Assembly: GCA_002407645.1 (NCBI GenBank)
Contig: DHNU01000011.1
Span: 5,377-21,562, forward strand
DNA from: Ruminococcaceae bacterium UBA5408
GTDB taxonomy: Bacteria > Bacillota > Clostridia > Oscillospirales > Acutalibacteraceae
DNA: 16,186 nt
Direction of reading: 5' to 3'
Within the stretch, counting starts at the first letter, position 1, and each line of letters starts with the position of its first letter. Both the position numbers and the translations under genes were made by a program. Below the pieces are notes generated by a model. That model saw only the letters and a list, made by a program, of their open reading frames with translations. It made no database searches and was not told the origin of the DNA. Positions 7,210 to 14,024 of the stretch are shown here, in pieces.

Positions 7210-7253
7210 CCCCACGGTGCAAATTTGAAACAAGTCCAGTCTGCACTGCGGGG
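7210..7253 (-). terminator. Hairpin/terminator element, copy A of a repeated pair
   Basis: The arms 7210-7221 and 7242-7253 pair at 11 of 12 positions (one a G-T wobble, one mismatch). They enclose a 20-base loop that matches the loop of copy B at 12048-12067 in 17 of 20 positions. On the minus strand the stem is followed by ATTATTAATTT, a moderate U tract. It lies 6 bases past the stop of the decayed lipoprotein gene and therefore ends the accessory operon. The loop conservation is more than terminator function needs. Confidence 0.7.
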
Positions 7254-7259
7254 GAAATT

Positions 7260-7715
7260 TTATTTAAGTTCTTCATAAAATTCAGAAACAATATCTTTAA
7301 TTCTGTTTTCATTTTCTGCTTTGCAATATCCTGTGGGCATCGTTTGTACAAAATCTTCACTTTTTGAAAATCCATATCCCAAAGTATAAGTATAAAAACC
7401 CGTTTTATCTTTATAATAAAAATTAACAGAATAGACAAATCCGCCCCTTGGCTGTGAATTATCGTTACGATATAATTTTTCATTTTCTATCTTATTAATA
7501 AAGGAGTTAATTTTTTATTTATCAATTGTTTCGCGGGCTTCTCCGTTATTACCGTTTTTAATGCTGATTTTAACAATATTTTCTGAACTTAAAATTTGTT
7601 TGAATGTAGTGCTTTGTGGAAACGTTGCATTATCTTTTTTATCACTGCACGAAATTAATATACCCGCAGTTATCACAACGCATACTGATAAAAAAATACA
7701 TTTTTACCACCACAT
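7260..7715 (-). pseudogene. Decayed lipoprotein gene, last member of the accessory operon
   Basis: One frame reads FLSVCVVITAGILISCSDKK, a lipoprotein signal with the lipobox LISC. It continues for about 125 more codons (KISIKNGNNGEARETID, GGFVYSVNFYYKDKTGF, ENRIKDIVSEFYEELK) to TAA 7260-7262. The frame is broken twice. An in-frame TAA lies at 7704-7706 just before the signal, if an ATG at 7713-7715 is used. Another TAA lies at 7515-7517 between ETIDK and KINSF, and looks like a single change from GAA. An alternative start at 7699-7701 has GGTGG five bases upstream but is out of frame unless the run of seven T (7696-7690) loses one. No intact domain is recognised. It follows the ABC ATPase gene by 27 bases. 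Confidence 0.75.
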
Positions 7716-7742
7716 TGTAATTTAATTTTTGATATAAGGGGA

Positions 7743-8402
7743 TTAATTATTCTCGTTTAGCTTAACTGTTTTTAATATTCCTGCATCCATTTCGTGAACT
7801 GTATCGCATAACAGTTCAATGTCTTCAGAACTATGGCTCGCTAAAATAATTGTTTTACCCTCATCTTTTAAATTAAGTAATAGCTTTCTAATATCCTCCA
7901 CACCTTTATTGTCAAGTCCATTCATAGGCTCGTCCAAAATTAAAATATCGGGGTTTTCCATAATCGCTTGCGCTATTCCCAAGCGTTGGCGCATTCCGAG
8001 TGAGTATTTAGAAACTCTTTTTTTGCTTTCGGGGTCAAGCCCTACAATTTTCATAGTTTCTTTGATTTTTTCGTCATTTATCTTTTTATTTATAACTGCC
8101 AATAGCTTTAAATTTCTGAATCCGCTGTAATTCGGTAAAAAACCCGGCGCTTCAATAATTGCTCCCACATTTTTAGGGACATCGGTATCTTTACCGATTA
8201 TTTTGCCATCAACTGCAATTTGTCCACTCGTAAGCTGCATAAAGCCGCAAATGCACTTAAAAAGAACCGTTTTTCCTGAACCGTTTCTTCCTATAATTCC
8301 GTGTATTTTGCCTTTTTCAAAATTTATCGTAACATCATTAAGTGCGGTTGTTTCTTTGAATTTTTTGACCGCATTTTCCACTGTAATTATATTTTCAGCC
8401 AT
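7743..8402 (-). CDS. ABC transporter ATP-binding protein, bacitracin/BcrA type
   Basis: This 219-residue cytoplasmic ATPase powers the two permeases encoded just upstream. It has Walker A GRNGSGKT (38-45), signature YSLGMRQR (133-140), Walker B ILILDEP with D157 and E158, a D-loop (NGLD) and the switch histidine in ASHSSED (His190). At the Q-loop position it reads AIIEAPGFLPNYSG, with glutamate instead of glutamine. That variant is typical of the BcrA/lantibiotic-immunity subgroup that works with ABC-2 permeases. It has no C-terminal DUF4162-like extension. AGGAGG lies 6 bases before the ATG and overlaps the end of the upstream permease gene (9-base gap). Confidence 0.92.
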   Translation of the reverse strand: MAENIITVENAVKKFKETTALNDVTINFEKGKIHGIIGRNGSGKTVLFKCICGFMQLTSGQIAVDGKIIGKDTDVPKNVGAIIEAPGFLPNYSGFRNLKLLAVINKKINDEKIKETMKIVGLDPESKKRVSKYSLGMRQRLGIAQAIMENPDILILDEPMNGLDNKGVEDIRKLLLNLKDEGKTIILASHSSEDIELLCDTVHEMDAGILKTVKLNENN

Positions 8403-8411
8403 TTTTTCCTC

Positions 8412-9284
8412 CTATATCTGTGGGATTACTTCGATTGTTTCCTTCCTAAATGAAAGTAGTATTATAAACACCAAAATAGCGATTACCATGAGCAGTACCG
8501 TACACTGATAAGTAAAAGTTGGAAGCATTTCGGCGGGATTACATTTTTGTATTGTTAAATTAGCCCATGATATAGGTGAAAAGGAGTATATTCTATTAGA
8601 GAAAAAGCCATGGGAGATTCTGAAAAAATCGGCAAACATATCTAAGAATATAAATAAAGACGCCGCGCCTATACCTACAAACCGTGGGAAATGCATATTT
8701 AATGCGAAAATTAAAAAGCCTAAAAAACATCCTATAAGCCAAAGTAACAGTAATTGTTTAACCATAGCTTCAATTGGTGTAAAATTAAGCGTAATTTTTT
8801 CAGTCACAGGTAAAGCTACGTTAAATTGTGAGCCTTCACTTGTGATTGCTAAAGTTTTAAAAACTTTCCCCCATTTAGGCGAAAACTCAACTCTTGGCAA
8901 AGAACATACTATGGTAGCAACTGCTAAAAATATTGCGTAAATTAAACTTGATACAAAAATATATAGTATTTGGGCTGCAGAAAATATTTTTCTGCCTGAA
9001 CGCAATATAACGTATGGCTTCTGTTCATCTATAAACGGCGCATTACAATATAAAAATACATAACCAAACATTATAATAATCAAATTATTAAAATTACTCA
9101 GTAAAAAAGGTAAACCCCATGGAGTAACATTTACATTGGCGGCGGCCGCAAATAAACGCACTCCGCTGAAATTATTATATATCAATAAAACAACAAGAAG
9201 TAAAATGATTTTTATTCTTGTGCTTGAAAACCATTTGCGAAAATTTAAATTACACAGCGTCACTACTTCTTTAACTTTATCCAT
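8412..9284 (-). CDS. ABC-2 type transporter permease, second subunit
   Basis: The 290-residue membrane protein has about six hydrophobic segments. The first (about IKIILLLVVLLIY, residues 24-36) follows a basic cytoplasmic start and the last (TVLLMVIAILVFIILL) is near the C-terminus. A long extracytoplasmic loop lies between the third and fourth segments. No catalytic motif is expected. I place the start at ATG 9284-9282 because GGAGG lies 7 bases before it; a TTG two codons earlier would sit right against the ribosome site. The gene overlaps the upstream permease by 8 bases. With that protein and the ATPase it should form a heteromeric ABC-2 transporter. The substrate is unknown. Confidence 0.8.
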   Translation of the reverse strand: MDKVKEVVTLCNLNFRKWFSSTRIKIILLLVVLLIYNNFSGVRLFAAAANVNVTPWGLPFLLSNFNNLIIIMFGYVFLYCNAPFIDEQKPYVILRSGRKIFSAAQILYIFVSSLIYAIFLAVATIVCSLPRVEFSPKWGKVFKTLAITSEGSQFNVALPVTEKITLNFTPIEAMVKQLLLLWLIGCFLGFLIFALNMHFPRFVGIGAASLFIFLDMFADFFRISHGFFSNRIYSFSPISWANLTIQKCNPAEMLPTFTYQCTVLLMVIAILVFIILLSFRKETIEVIPQI

Positions 9285-10056
9285 TTTCAAGCCTCCGCTT
9301 TACATTTTTAACAAAAAGATACATAAAAACAATACTCGGTATAACTGCAAAAAGGATTGCGTAAAGTGTGCTGTGCGTTAAGTTATTATGAAATACCCCA
9401 TCATTTTCAAAAATAGCGGAAAGCCATAAAAAATTAGGGAAATTAAAAATATTAGCTATATTAAGATAAATATAGTACGCAACTATCGGCATTGTTAATG
9501 TAACAAATATGTCTGTAATTTTAGTCGATAAATATAGCGAGAAAACCGCAAAAATACTTCCTTGAAGGCTTCTTTCGAATGACTCTATAATAATCCATGT
9601 AAAATAATGATTATTGTTAAAGAACCATTCTGCGCCCGGGAAACTCTGTATTGTGGATTTTATATATACTCCCGTAATCGGCGCCGCAAACGGCGCAAGA
9701 CAAACTACAAGCAGCAGTCTGCCAATTATCCCCACAAGGATTGCCCCTAAAAAACAGGTTACTGCTTTAGAAACAGCATATTTTACAGACGACGTACGCA
9801 TTATTACTGCACGTATGTATCTATTTTCCCAATCACAGCAAAATTCTGTACCGTATGGCAGTGTTTCCAATATTAAAATCGCAATTGCAAAAAACGGTGC
9901 ATCTCCGGCGGTGAAAATCTCAATCATATTTTGTTTGAATATGCTTCCAAAATTTAATGAGTTTAATAAACACACTACAGCTATTCCTATTATTGATACA
10001 TAGAACTTCCAAGAAGTGACCATACGGTAAAAATCGGTTCTAAACATTTTAAACAT
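9277..10056 (-). CDS. ABC-2 type transporter permease, first subunit
   Basis: The 259-residue protein starts with the cytoplasmic MFKMFRTDFYRMVTSWKFY motif often seen at the N-terminus of ABC-2 permeases of the bacitracin/lantibiotic-immunity type. It has about six hydrophobic segments (roughly 19-32, 52-66, 94-121, 165-177, 185-205 and 233-250). It ends with a basic cytoplasmic tail, VKNVKRRLENG. It differs clearly from the neighbouring permease, so the transporter is likely a heterodimer. AAAGGA lies about 11 bases before the ATG and overlaps the stop region of the lipoprotein gene, 15 bases away. The 3' end overlaps the next gene by 8 bases. Confidence 0.8.
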   Translation of the reverse strand: MFKMFRTDFYRMVTSWKFYVSIIGIAVVCLLNSLNFGSIFKQNMIEIFTAGDAPFFAIAILILETLPYGTEFCCDWENRYIRAVIMRTSSVKYAVSKAVTCFLGAILVGIIGRLLLVVCLAPFAAPITGVYIKSTIQSFPGAEWFFNNNHYFTWIIIESFERSLQGSIFAVFSLYLSTKITDIFVTLTMPIVAYYIYLNIANIFNFPNFLWLSAIFENDGVFHNNLTHSTLYAILFAVIPSIVFMYLFVKNVKRRLENG

Positions 10057-10071
10057 TAAAAATCCATTCCT

Positions 10072-11223
10072 TTATTCCATTTGTTCCCCTGTTAAAGCGT
10101 TTATTATTAATCTTTTATCAATACTGTCTTTAATATCATCGGAATACTCGGCTAAATTAAATAACCATGCGGGTGTTAAAATATAATTTTCCTCATTTGC
10201 CGATTTAAGCTGTGGAACATAAGAAAATTCTATATCCGTTACCGTAATAGGGCGCTTCATTATAACTTCGTCATATTTGTTTTTTATAATATCCAATGCT
10301 TTATTAAGACTTAAAGGTGTTTTCGACTGAATTGGCTCATCCATTATATCGAATATATTATTTATAATAACATTTACAAATCCACTTTTTGTAATATACA
10401 CATGAATAATTGGGCCTGATATTTGATTTACTGATTTTCCAAATTCCTGTGACGAAACTTGAACTCCATTTAAATCTTGATTGAATTTTAACGCATAACA
10501 GTCATCATCCTTAGACCAATGTCTAACAGGTCTTATCTTACTGGGTGGCAAATTATCCTCTTTACATTGCTTGTTCGTTATCGTCTGCTGTTCTTTCAGC
10601 GTTGCGCTATCTAAAGCAAATATATTTACATTACAAGCAGTTATTCCCATTAAAGATAAAAACTCCCGTGCTTTTTTTTCTGCTTCTTTTGGAGTCATAA
10701 ATTCAAGTTGTTTTTCCTTATAAATATTTTTCATTTCATTATCATAAGATTTAAATCCAGACCATGTTAAAGAAAATGCATCCTGTATATCAAAATAAAC
10801 GTCCTTGGTATAGCTTAGTTGTGTACCACTCCATGACAAATAACAATTATCGTTTGAACAGTAAGTTTCTTGAACTCTCTTAACCCCTCCGTTATCAGTA
10901 AATTCCTCATTAGGCTGTTTTTTAAAAGATTCATTATTAGATAACAATTTTAATACCTGTTCTTTATTCTCTAACTCTTTAATTTTTGCATTATATATAC
11001 CCATTTGTTTAGGTAATTTTTCAGGGGCATCTATTTCCGCATCTACAACCACATTTTCAGAGAGTTTTTTCTTTAACGATTTGGGAATTTTAGTAACCGT
11101 ACCATTATTTTCTGCATTTGATATGTTAACAGTATCTATACTATTTGTATCTTTTCCACACGCAGACAATACCGCTATTATTAAAAAGACATTAATTACT
11201 AACAATATATTTTTTATTTTCAT
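10072..11223 (-). CDS. Uncharacterised lipoprotein of the accessory operon
   Basis: The 383-residue protein has a type II signal peptide with lipobox LSAC (Cys22), so it should be anchored outside the membrane. The mature part opens with a polar, flexible stretch to about residue 70. A region containing TPKEAEKKAREFL and a C-terminal part with LSLNKALDIIKNKYDEVI, ILTPAWLF and INALTGEQME follow. The last elements resemble PepSY-like or related clostridial lipoprotein domains (possibly DUF6034), but I cannot confirm a family. Position between the exported small protein and the ABC permeases suggests a surface partner of the transporter or a sensor or immunity protein. The ribosome site (AAGGGTG) is weak. 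The gene is AT-rich: 10081-10140 has 16 G+C of 60, against 30 of 60 at 12181-12240 in nadE. Confidence 0.8.
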   Translation of the reverse strand: MKIKNILLVINVFLIIAVLSACGKDTNSIDTVNISNAENNGTVTKIPKSLKKKLSENVVVDAEIDAPEKLPKQMGIYNAKIKELENKEQVLKLLSNNESFKKQPNEEFTDNGGVKRVQETYCSNDNCYLSWSGTQLSYTKDVYFDIQDAFSLTWSGFKSYDNEMKNIYKEKQLEFMTPKEAEKKAREFLSLMGITACNVNIFALDSATLKEQQTITNKQCKEDNLPPSKIRPVRHWSKDDDCYALKFNQDLNGVQVSSQEFGKSVNQISGPIIHVYITKSGFVNVIINNIFDIMDEPIQSKTPLSLNKALDIIKNKYDEVIMKRPITVTDIEFSYVPQLKSANEENYILTPAWLFNLAEYSDDIKDSIDKRLIINALTGEQME

Positions 11224-11248
11224 TATTGTATTTCACCCTTTTTATAAT

Positions 11249-11275
11249 AAATGCAGGGGACAAGCCCCTGCATTT
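11249..11275 (-). terminator. Intercistronic hairpin, possible partial terminator or RNA stabiliser
   Basis: AAATGCAGGGG and CCCCTGCATTT form a perfect 11-bp stem with a 5-base loop. With one bulged base it extends by about five A-T pairs on each side (about 11244-11281), reaching the stop codon of the exported protein gene. On the minus strand the stem is followed by ATTATAAAAAG, not a proper U tract, so incomplete termination or mRNA protection is more likely than full termination. Confidence 0.75.
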
Positions 11276-11280
11276 TATTA

Positions 11281-11700
11281 TCAAGGAGCCCAATTTCCTC
11301 CTACACTGAATTCTTTATCACTATTATAGTTTTTATGCCAACCTAATAAGTAACACTCAGAGTGTTTGCCAGCATATTTTAAATATGGAAGCTTCTCATT
11401 TGTTACATAATCTGTAAAATATTTATTTGTGCTTGTTGCTGTACTTCCATTTGCGTTAACCCACATATATACTCTATCAATCCCTTTTGACCAATTATCT
11501 GAACTTTTAATAGACACATATGCGTTTTGTTCAGTGTCTTCCTTATCATATTTATATTCAGTACTATCATAACATTCCCCCTTGCCAAAGAAATCAAACT
11601 TATATTTATATCCAGTAGCAAACGCAGGGAAAGAACAAGTACCAACTAAAGCAAGTGCACAACAAAGTGCAGTTATTTTCTTCTTTTTCATTTTCAGCAT
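11281..11700 (-). CDS. Small Sec-exported protein of the accessory operon
   Basis: The 139-residue product has a classical signal peptide: a basic start (MLKMKKKK), a hydrophobic core to about residue 23 and a signal peptidase I site PAFA before Thr29. The mature chain of 111 residues is rich in Tyr, Ser, Asn and Lys and has just two cysteines (43 and 116), which could form one disulfide. It ends in SVGGNWAP. The size, export signal, aromatic-polar composition and G-x-W-x-P ending recall small secreted proteins (DUF2712/lactococcin 972-like) found beside BcrA-type transporters. This is an impression, not an assignment. The start has GGAGG 7 bases upstream. It is first after the leader ORF in the operon and could be the transported or sensed molecule. 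Confidence 0.75.
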   Translation of the reverse strand: MLKMKKKKITALCCALALVGTCSFPAFATGYKYKFDFFGKGECYDSTEYKYDKEDTEQNAYVSIKSSDNWSKGIDRVYMWVNANGSTATSTNKYFTDYVTNEKLPYLKYAGKHSECYLLGWHKNYNSDKEFSVGGNWAP

Positions 11701-11702
11701 AA

Positions 11703-11771
11703 TTAGACCTCCATTAATTTTTTATTTGAATTTGTGTCTAATTTGGGGCTTTCACCCCATTGGAAAATCAT
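11703..11771 (-). CDS. Possible 22-residue leader peptide ORF
   Basis: An ATG at 11771-11769 with GAGG about 8 bases upstream opens 22 codons (starting MIFQWGESPK, ending KKLMEV). The TAA at 11705-11703 leaves two bases before the ATG of the exported protein. The ribosome site of that protein lies inside the last codons, so the two would be translationally coupled. A small hairpin, TGGGG/CCCCA (11759-11744), is within the ORF. The peptide is hydrophilic with no export signal. It could be a coupling leader, a regulatory uORF, or chance, since the ribosome site is weak. Confidence 0.4.
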   Translation of the reverse strand: MIFQWGESPKLDTNSNKKLMEV

Positions 11772-11798
11772 TGCTATCGCCTCTGATATTATGATTTT

Positions 11799-11819
11799 AT
11801 TTCAATGCGCATTTGAAAT
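11799..11819 (-). repeat. Near-perfect 20-bp palindrome in the operon leader
   Basis: ATTTC and GAAAT flank AATGCGCATT, itself a perfect palindrome, with one extra A as the only asymmetry (minus-strand reading). It lies about 50-70 bases downstream of the predicted transcription start and about 28 bases before the leader ORF. It could be an operator for a dimeric repressor or an RNA hairpin in the leader. Confidence 0.6.
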
Positions 11820-11875
11820 CTAACTTATATTTCTTGGTATAATACAAAATTGTTTATTTCGTATTTCCTAATTAC

Positions 11876-11904
11876 ATTCTACTATTCCTACAATCAATAA
11901 TCAA
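11876..11904 (-). promoter_or_regulatory. Promoter of the accessory operon
   Basis: On the minus strand TTGATT (11904-11899) is followed after exactly 17 bases by TAGAAT (11881-11876). Transcription should start near 11869 and give a leader of about 170 bases before the exported protein gene. The direct repeats at 11912-11940 lie just upstream of the -35, the usual place for an activator. Confidence 0.7.
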
Positions 11905-11911
11905 CTTTTCT

Positions 11912-11940
11912 GCACGAAAGGTCGATTTTCGAGCACGAAA
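11912..11940 (-). promoter_or_regulatory. Direct-repeat operator, LytTR-like geometry
   Basis: Two identical TTTCGTGC octamers (11940-11933 and 11919-11912 on the minus strand) repeat with a 21-base period. The second ends 7 bases before the -35 box. Weaker matches continue after each octamer (AAA, T, GA). Two direct repeats about two helical turns apart, next to the -35, is the typical arrangement of LytTR-family response regulator sites (AgrA, ComE, PlnC/D). The octamer itself is not one I can assign to a known regulator. Confidence 0.6.
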
Positions 11941-12030
11941 TGATTTTTTTCTAATAGAATTTTACATAATTTACATTAATTTACAGCTAAAATAGAGCTT
12001 TAAATTGCTATTTATGTAAACCTATACACT

Positions 12031-12076
12031 AAAAAAAACGCAGTGCAAATTCGGAACAAGTCCAATCTGCACTGCG
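12031..12076 (-). terminator. Strong intrinsic terminator after nadE, copy B of the repeated element
   Basis: On the minus strand CGCAGTGCA and TGCACTGCG (12076-12068 and 12047-12039) form a perfect 9-bp stem followed directly by eight T (12038-12031). The 20-base loop (12048-12067) is nearly the same as in copy A at 7222-7241. It ends the glycosyltransferase-flippase-nadE operon 24 bases after the nadE stop. Confidence 0.88.
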
Positions 12077-12100
12077 GAAAAAAACTTTATTATTAGAAAT

Positions 12101-13999
12101 TTATAACGATTTTATTTCGTCAAGCCACAATTTTGAAGAGGCATCGCTCGGCATACGCCAGTCACCGCGCGGCGAAAGAGTAACACTGCCGACTTTTGGG
12201 CCGTCAGGCAGGCATGAACGCTTAAACTGCTGTGAGAAAAAGCGTCGGTAGAAAGTATAGAGCCACTTTTTTATGGTTACATCATCATATATTCCTTTAA
12301 ATGCGTTCTGTGCCATATGAAATATTTTTGTCGGTGTAAACCCGAAACGAAGCATATAATAAAGGAAAAAGTCATGCAGTTCGTATGGACCGACGATATT
12401 TTCCGTTTTCTGCGCTATTTCTCCGTTAACGGGAGGAAGAAGTTCGGGACTTACCGGAGTATCAAGTATGTCTTCCAAAATATTGCAGAGTTCGCCTCCC
12501 GCGGTTACAGCGGCATGGTTTACCAAATGGCGGACAAGCGTTTTCGGAATTGAACCGTTTACGCCGTACATAGACATCATATCACCGTTAAAGGTTGCCC
12601 AGCCGAGAGCAATTTCAGAAAGGTCGCCCGTACCGATTACAAGTCCTCCGCACTGGTTAGCTAAGTCCATCAAAACTTGAGTGCGTTCTCTTGCCTGCGA
12701 ATTTTCGTAAGTAACATCTTTATCTTCGGGATTATGACCAATATCTTCAAAATGCTGTTCAACGGATTTTCCGATTGGTATCTCTTTGAGAGTTACTCCC
12801 AATAGTTCGGATAGACGCTGAGCATTGCTCTTTGTGCGTTTCGTTGTACCGAATCCCGGCATAGTAACAGCTAAAATACCTTTTCTGTCGAGTTCCAAAA
12901 GGTCAAATGCACGAACAATAACAAGAAGCGCAAGGGTGGAGTCAAGTCCGCCCGAAACGCCGATTACCGCATTTTTAAGTCCTGTGTGTTTAAGTCTTGT
13001 TTTAAGGCCCTGCGCCTGCATATTTAAAATAATTTCACAGCGCTCGTTCAAGTCCTTTTTATCGGAAGGCACAAATGGAAGCGGTGAAAATTTACGTTCT
13101 ATATCAAGTTTGGGGATATCCATATCAAATTTGACCTCATATGCATCTCCGCCGTTTGACCAAGTTGTAGTGTGAAGTCTTTCCTGCATCATGCGCTGTA
13201 AATCGACATCCGCACATATAAGTCCTGTTGAAAAAAGCTTTGATTCTTTAAGCACCGTACCGTTTTCGGCAATTACATTATGTCCCGAAAACACCAAGTC
13301 GGTGGAAGATTCCCCTTCGCCTGCATCGGCATAAGCATAAGCGGCAATGAGCCTTGCCGACTGTCCTTGAACCAAACCGCGCCTGTAATCAGCTTTTCCG
13401 ATTACTTCGTCGCTTGCCGACGGATTAAGTATCAAGGTAGCTCCGCACTGCGCCAGATTGGCTGACGGCGGACAAGTTACCCATAAATCTTCACAAATTT
13501 CAACACCGACACAAAGTTCTGGCATACTTTCACAACGGAAAATTAAGCGATTTGAAAGCGGTACTTCCCTTTTGCAATACTTAACCTCAATATATTCCGG
13601 TGCAGGTGTAAAATGCCTTGCTTCGTAAAACTCACTGTAATTGGGAATACTGCTTTTAGCGGCAAAACCTAAAAGTTCACCGCGGCAGATTACGGCGGCG
13701 GCATTGTATAAATCAGCACCTGCCGAAACGGGAATACCTATTACCGCAATCAAATTCATATTTTTGGTTTCTTCCAAAATTTCCGAAAGAGCCTTTTCTG
13801 CGGCAGTAATTAAAGTGCGGTCGCGGTATAAATCCCCGCAAGTGTATCCCGTAAGACACAGTTCCGGAAAAACCACAGCACCGACGCTGTTCTTTTCCGC
13901 TTGCCGCATAAGGTGTAAAATACTTTCTTTGTTATATTCACAGTCGGCAACCTTAATTGACGGCGTTGCCGCCGCTGTCCTGAAAAAGCCGTCATTCAT
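12101..13999 (-). CDS. nadE: Glutamine-dependent NAD+ synthetase
   Basis: This 632-residue enzyme converts deamido-NAD to NAD with ATP, taking ammonia from glutamine. The N-terminal nitrilase-like glutaminase domain (about 1-290) has the triad Glu46 (FPELCLTGYTCGDL), Lys115 (AAKSSIPNYSEFYEARHF) and Cys169 (VEICEDLWV). The C-terminal synthetase domain holds the PP-loop GVSGGLDST (347-355), then GTGDLSEIALGW and a closing region with FKRSCLPDGPKVG and LSPRGDWRMPSDA. The length fits the long two-domain type known from Mycobacterium tuberculosis. GAGGGA lies 6 bases before the ATG. It is the last gene of a three-gene operon, 25 bases after the flippase-like gene, and is followed by the terminator at 12031-12076. 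Confidence 0.96.
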   Translation of the reverse strand: MNDGFFRTAAATPSIKVADCEYNKESILHLMRQAEKNSVGAVVFPELCLTGYTCGDLYRDRTLITAAEKALSEILEETKNMNLIAVIGIPVSAGADLYNAAAVICRGELLGFAAKSSIPNYSEFYEARHFTPAPEYIEVKYCKREVPLSNRLIFRCESMPELCVGVEICEDLWVTCPPSANLAQCGATLILNPSASDEVIGKADYRRGLVQGQSARLIAAYAYADAGEGESSTDLVFSGHNVIAENGTVLKESKLFSTGLICADVDLQRMMQERLHTTTWSNGGDAYEVKFDMDIPKLDIERKFSPLPFVPSDKKDLNERCEIILNMQAQGLKTRLKHTGLKNAVIGVSGGLDSTLALLVIVRAFDLLELDRKGILAVTMPGFGTTKRTKSNAQRLSELLGVTLKEIPIGKSVEQHFEDIGHNPEDKDVTYENSQARERTQVLMDLANQCGGLVIGTGDLSEIALGWATFNGDMMSMYGVNGSIPKTLVRHLVNHAAVTAGGELCNILEDILDTPVSPELLPPVNGEIAQKTENIVGPYELHDFFLYYMLRFGFTPTKIFHMAQNAFKGIYDDVTIKKWLYTFYRRFFSQQFKRSCLPDGPKVGSVTLSPRGDWRMPSDASSKLWLDEIKSL

Positions 14000-14024
14000 T
14001 AAAATCCCTCAAATCTTTGCAAGT

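Noticed and set aside
7202..7483. 93-codon minus-strand ORF
   Set aside because: It is out of frame with the recognisable lipoprotein remnant and its C-terminus is a translation of hairpin copy A, so it is not a real gene.
9285..9290. TTG start for the second permease, two codons before the ATG
   Set aside because: It lies one base after GGAGG, too close for initiation; the ATG at 9284 has a 7-base spacer.
12317..13465. Several open frames on the plus strand across nadE
   Set aside because: They are shadows of the nadE coding frame, without ribosome sites or recognisable products.
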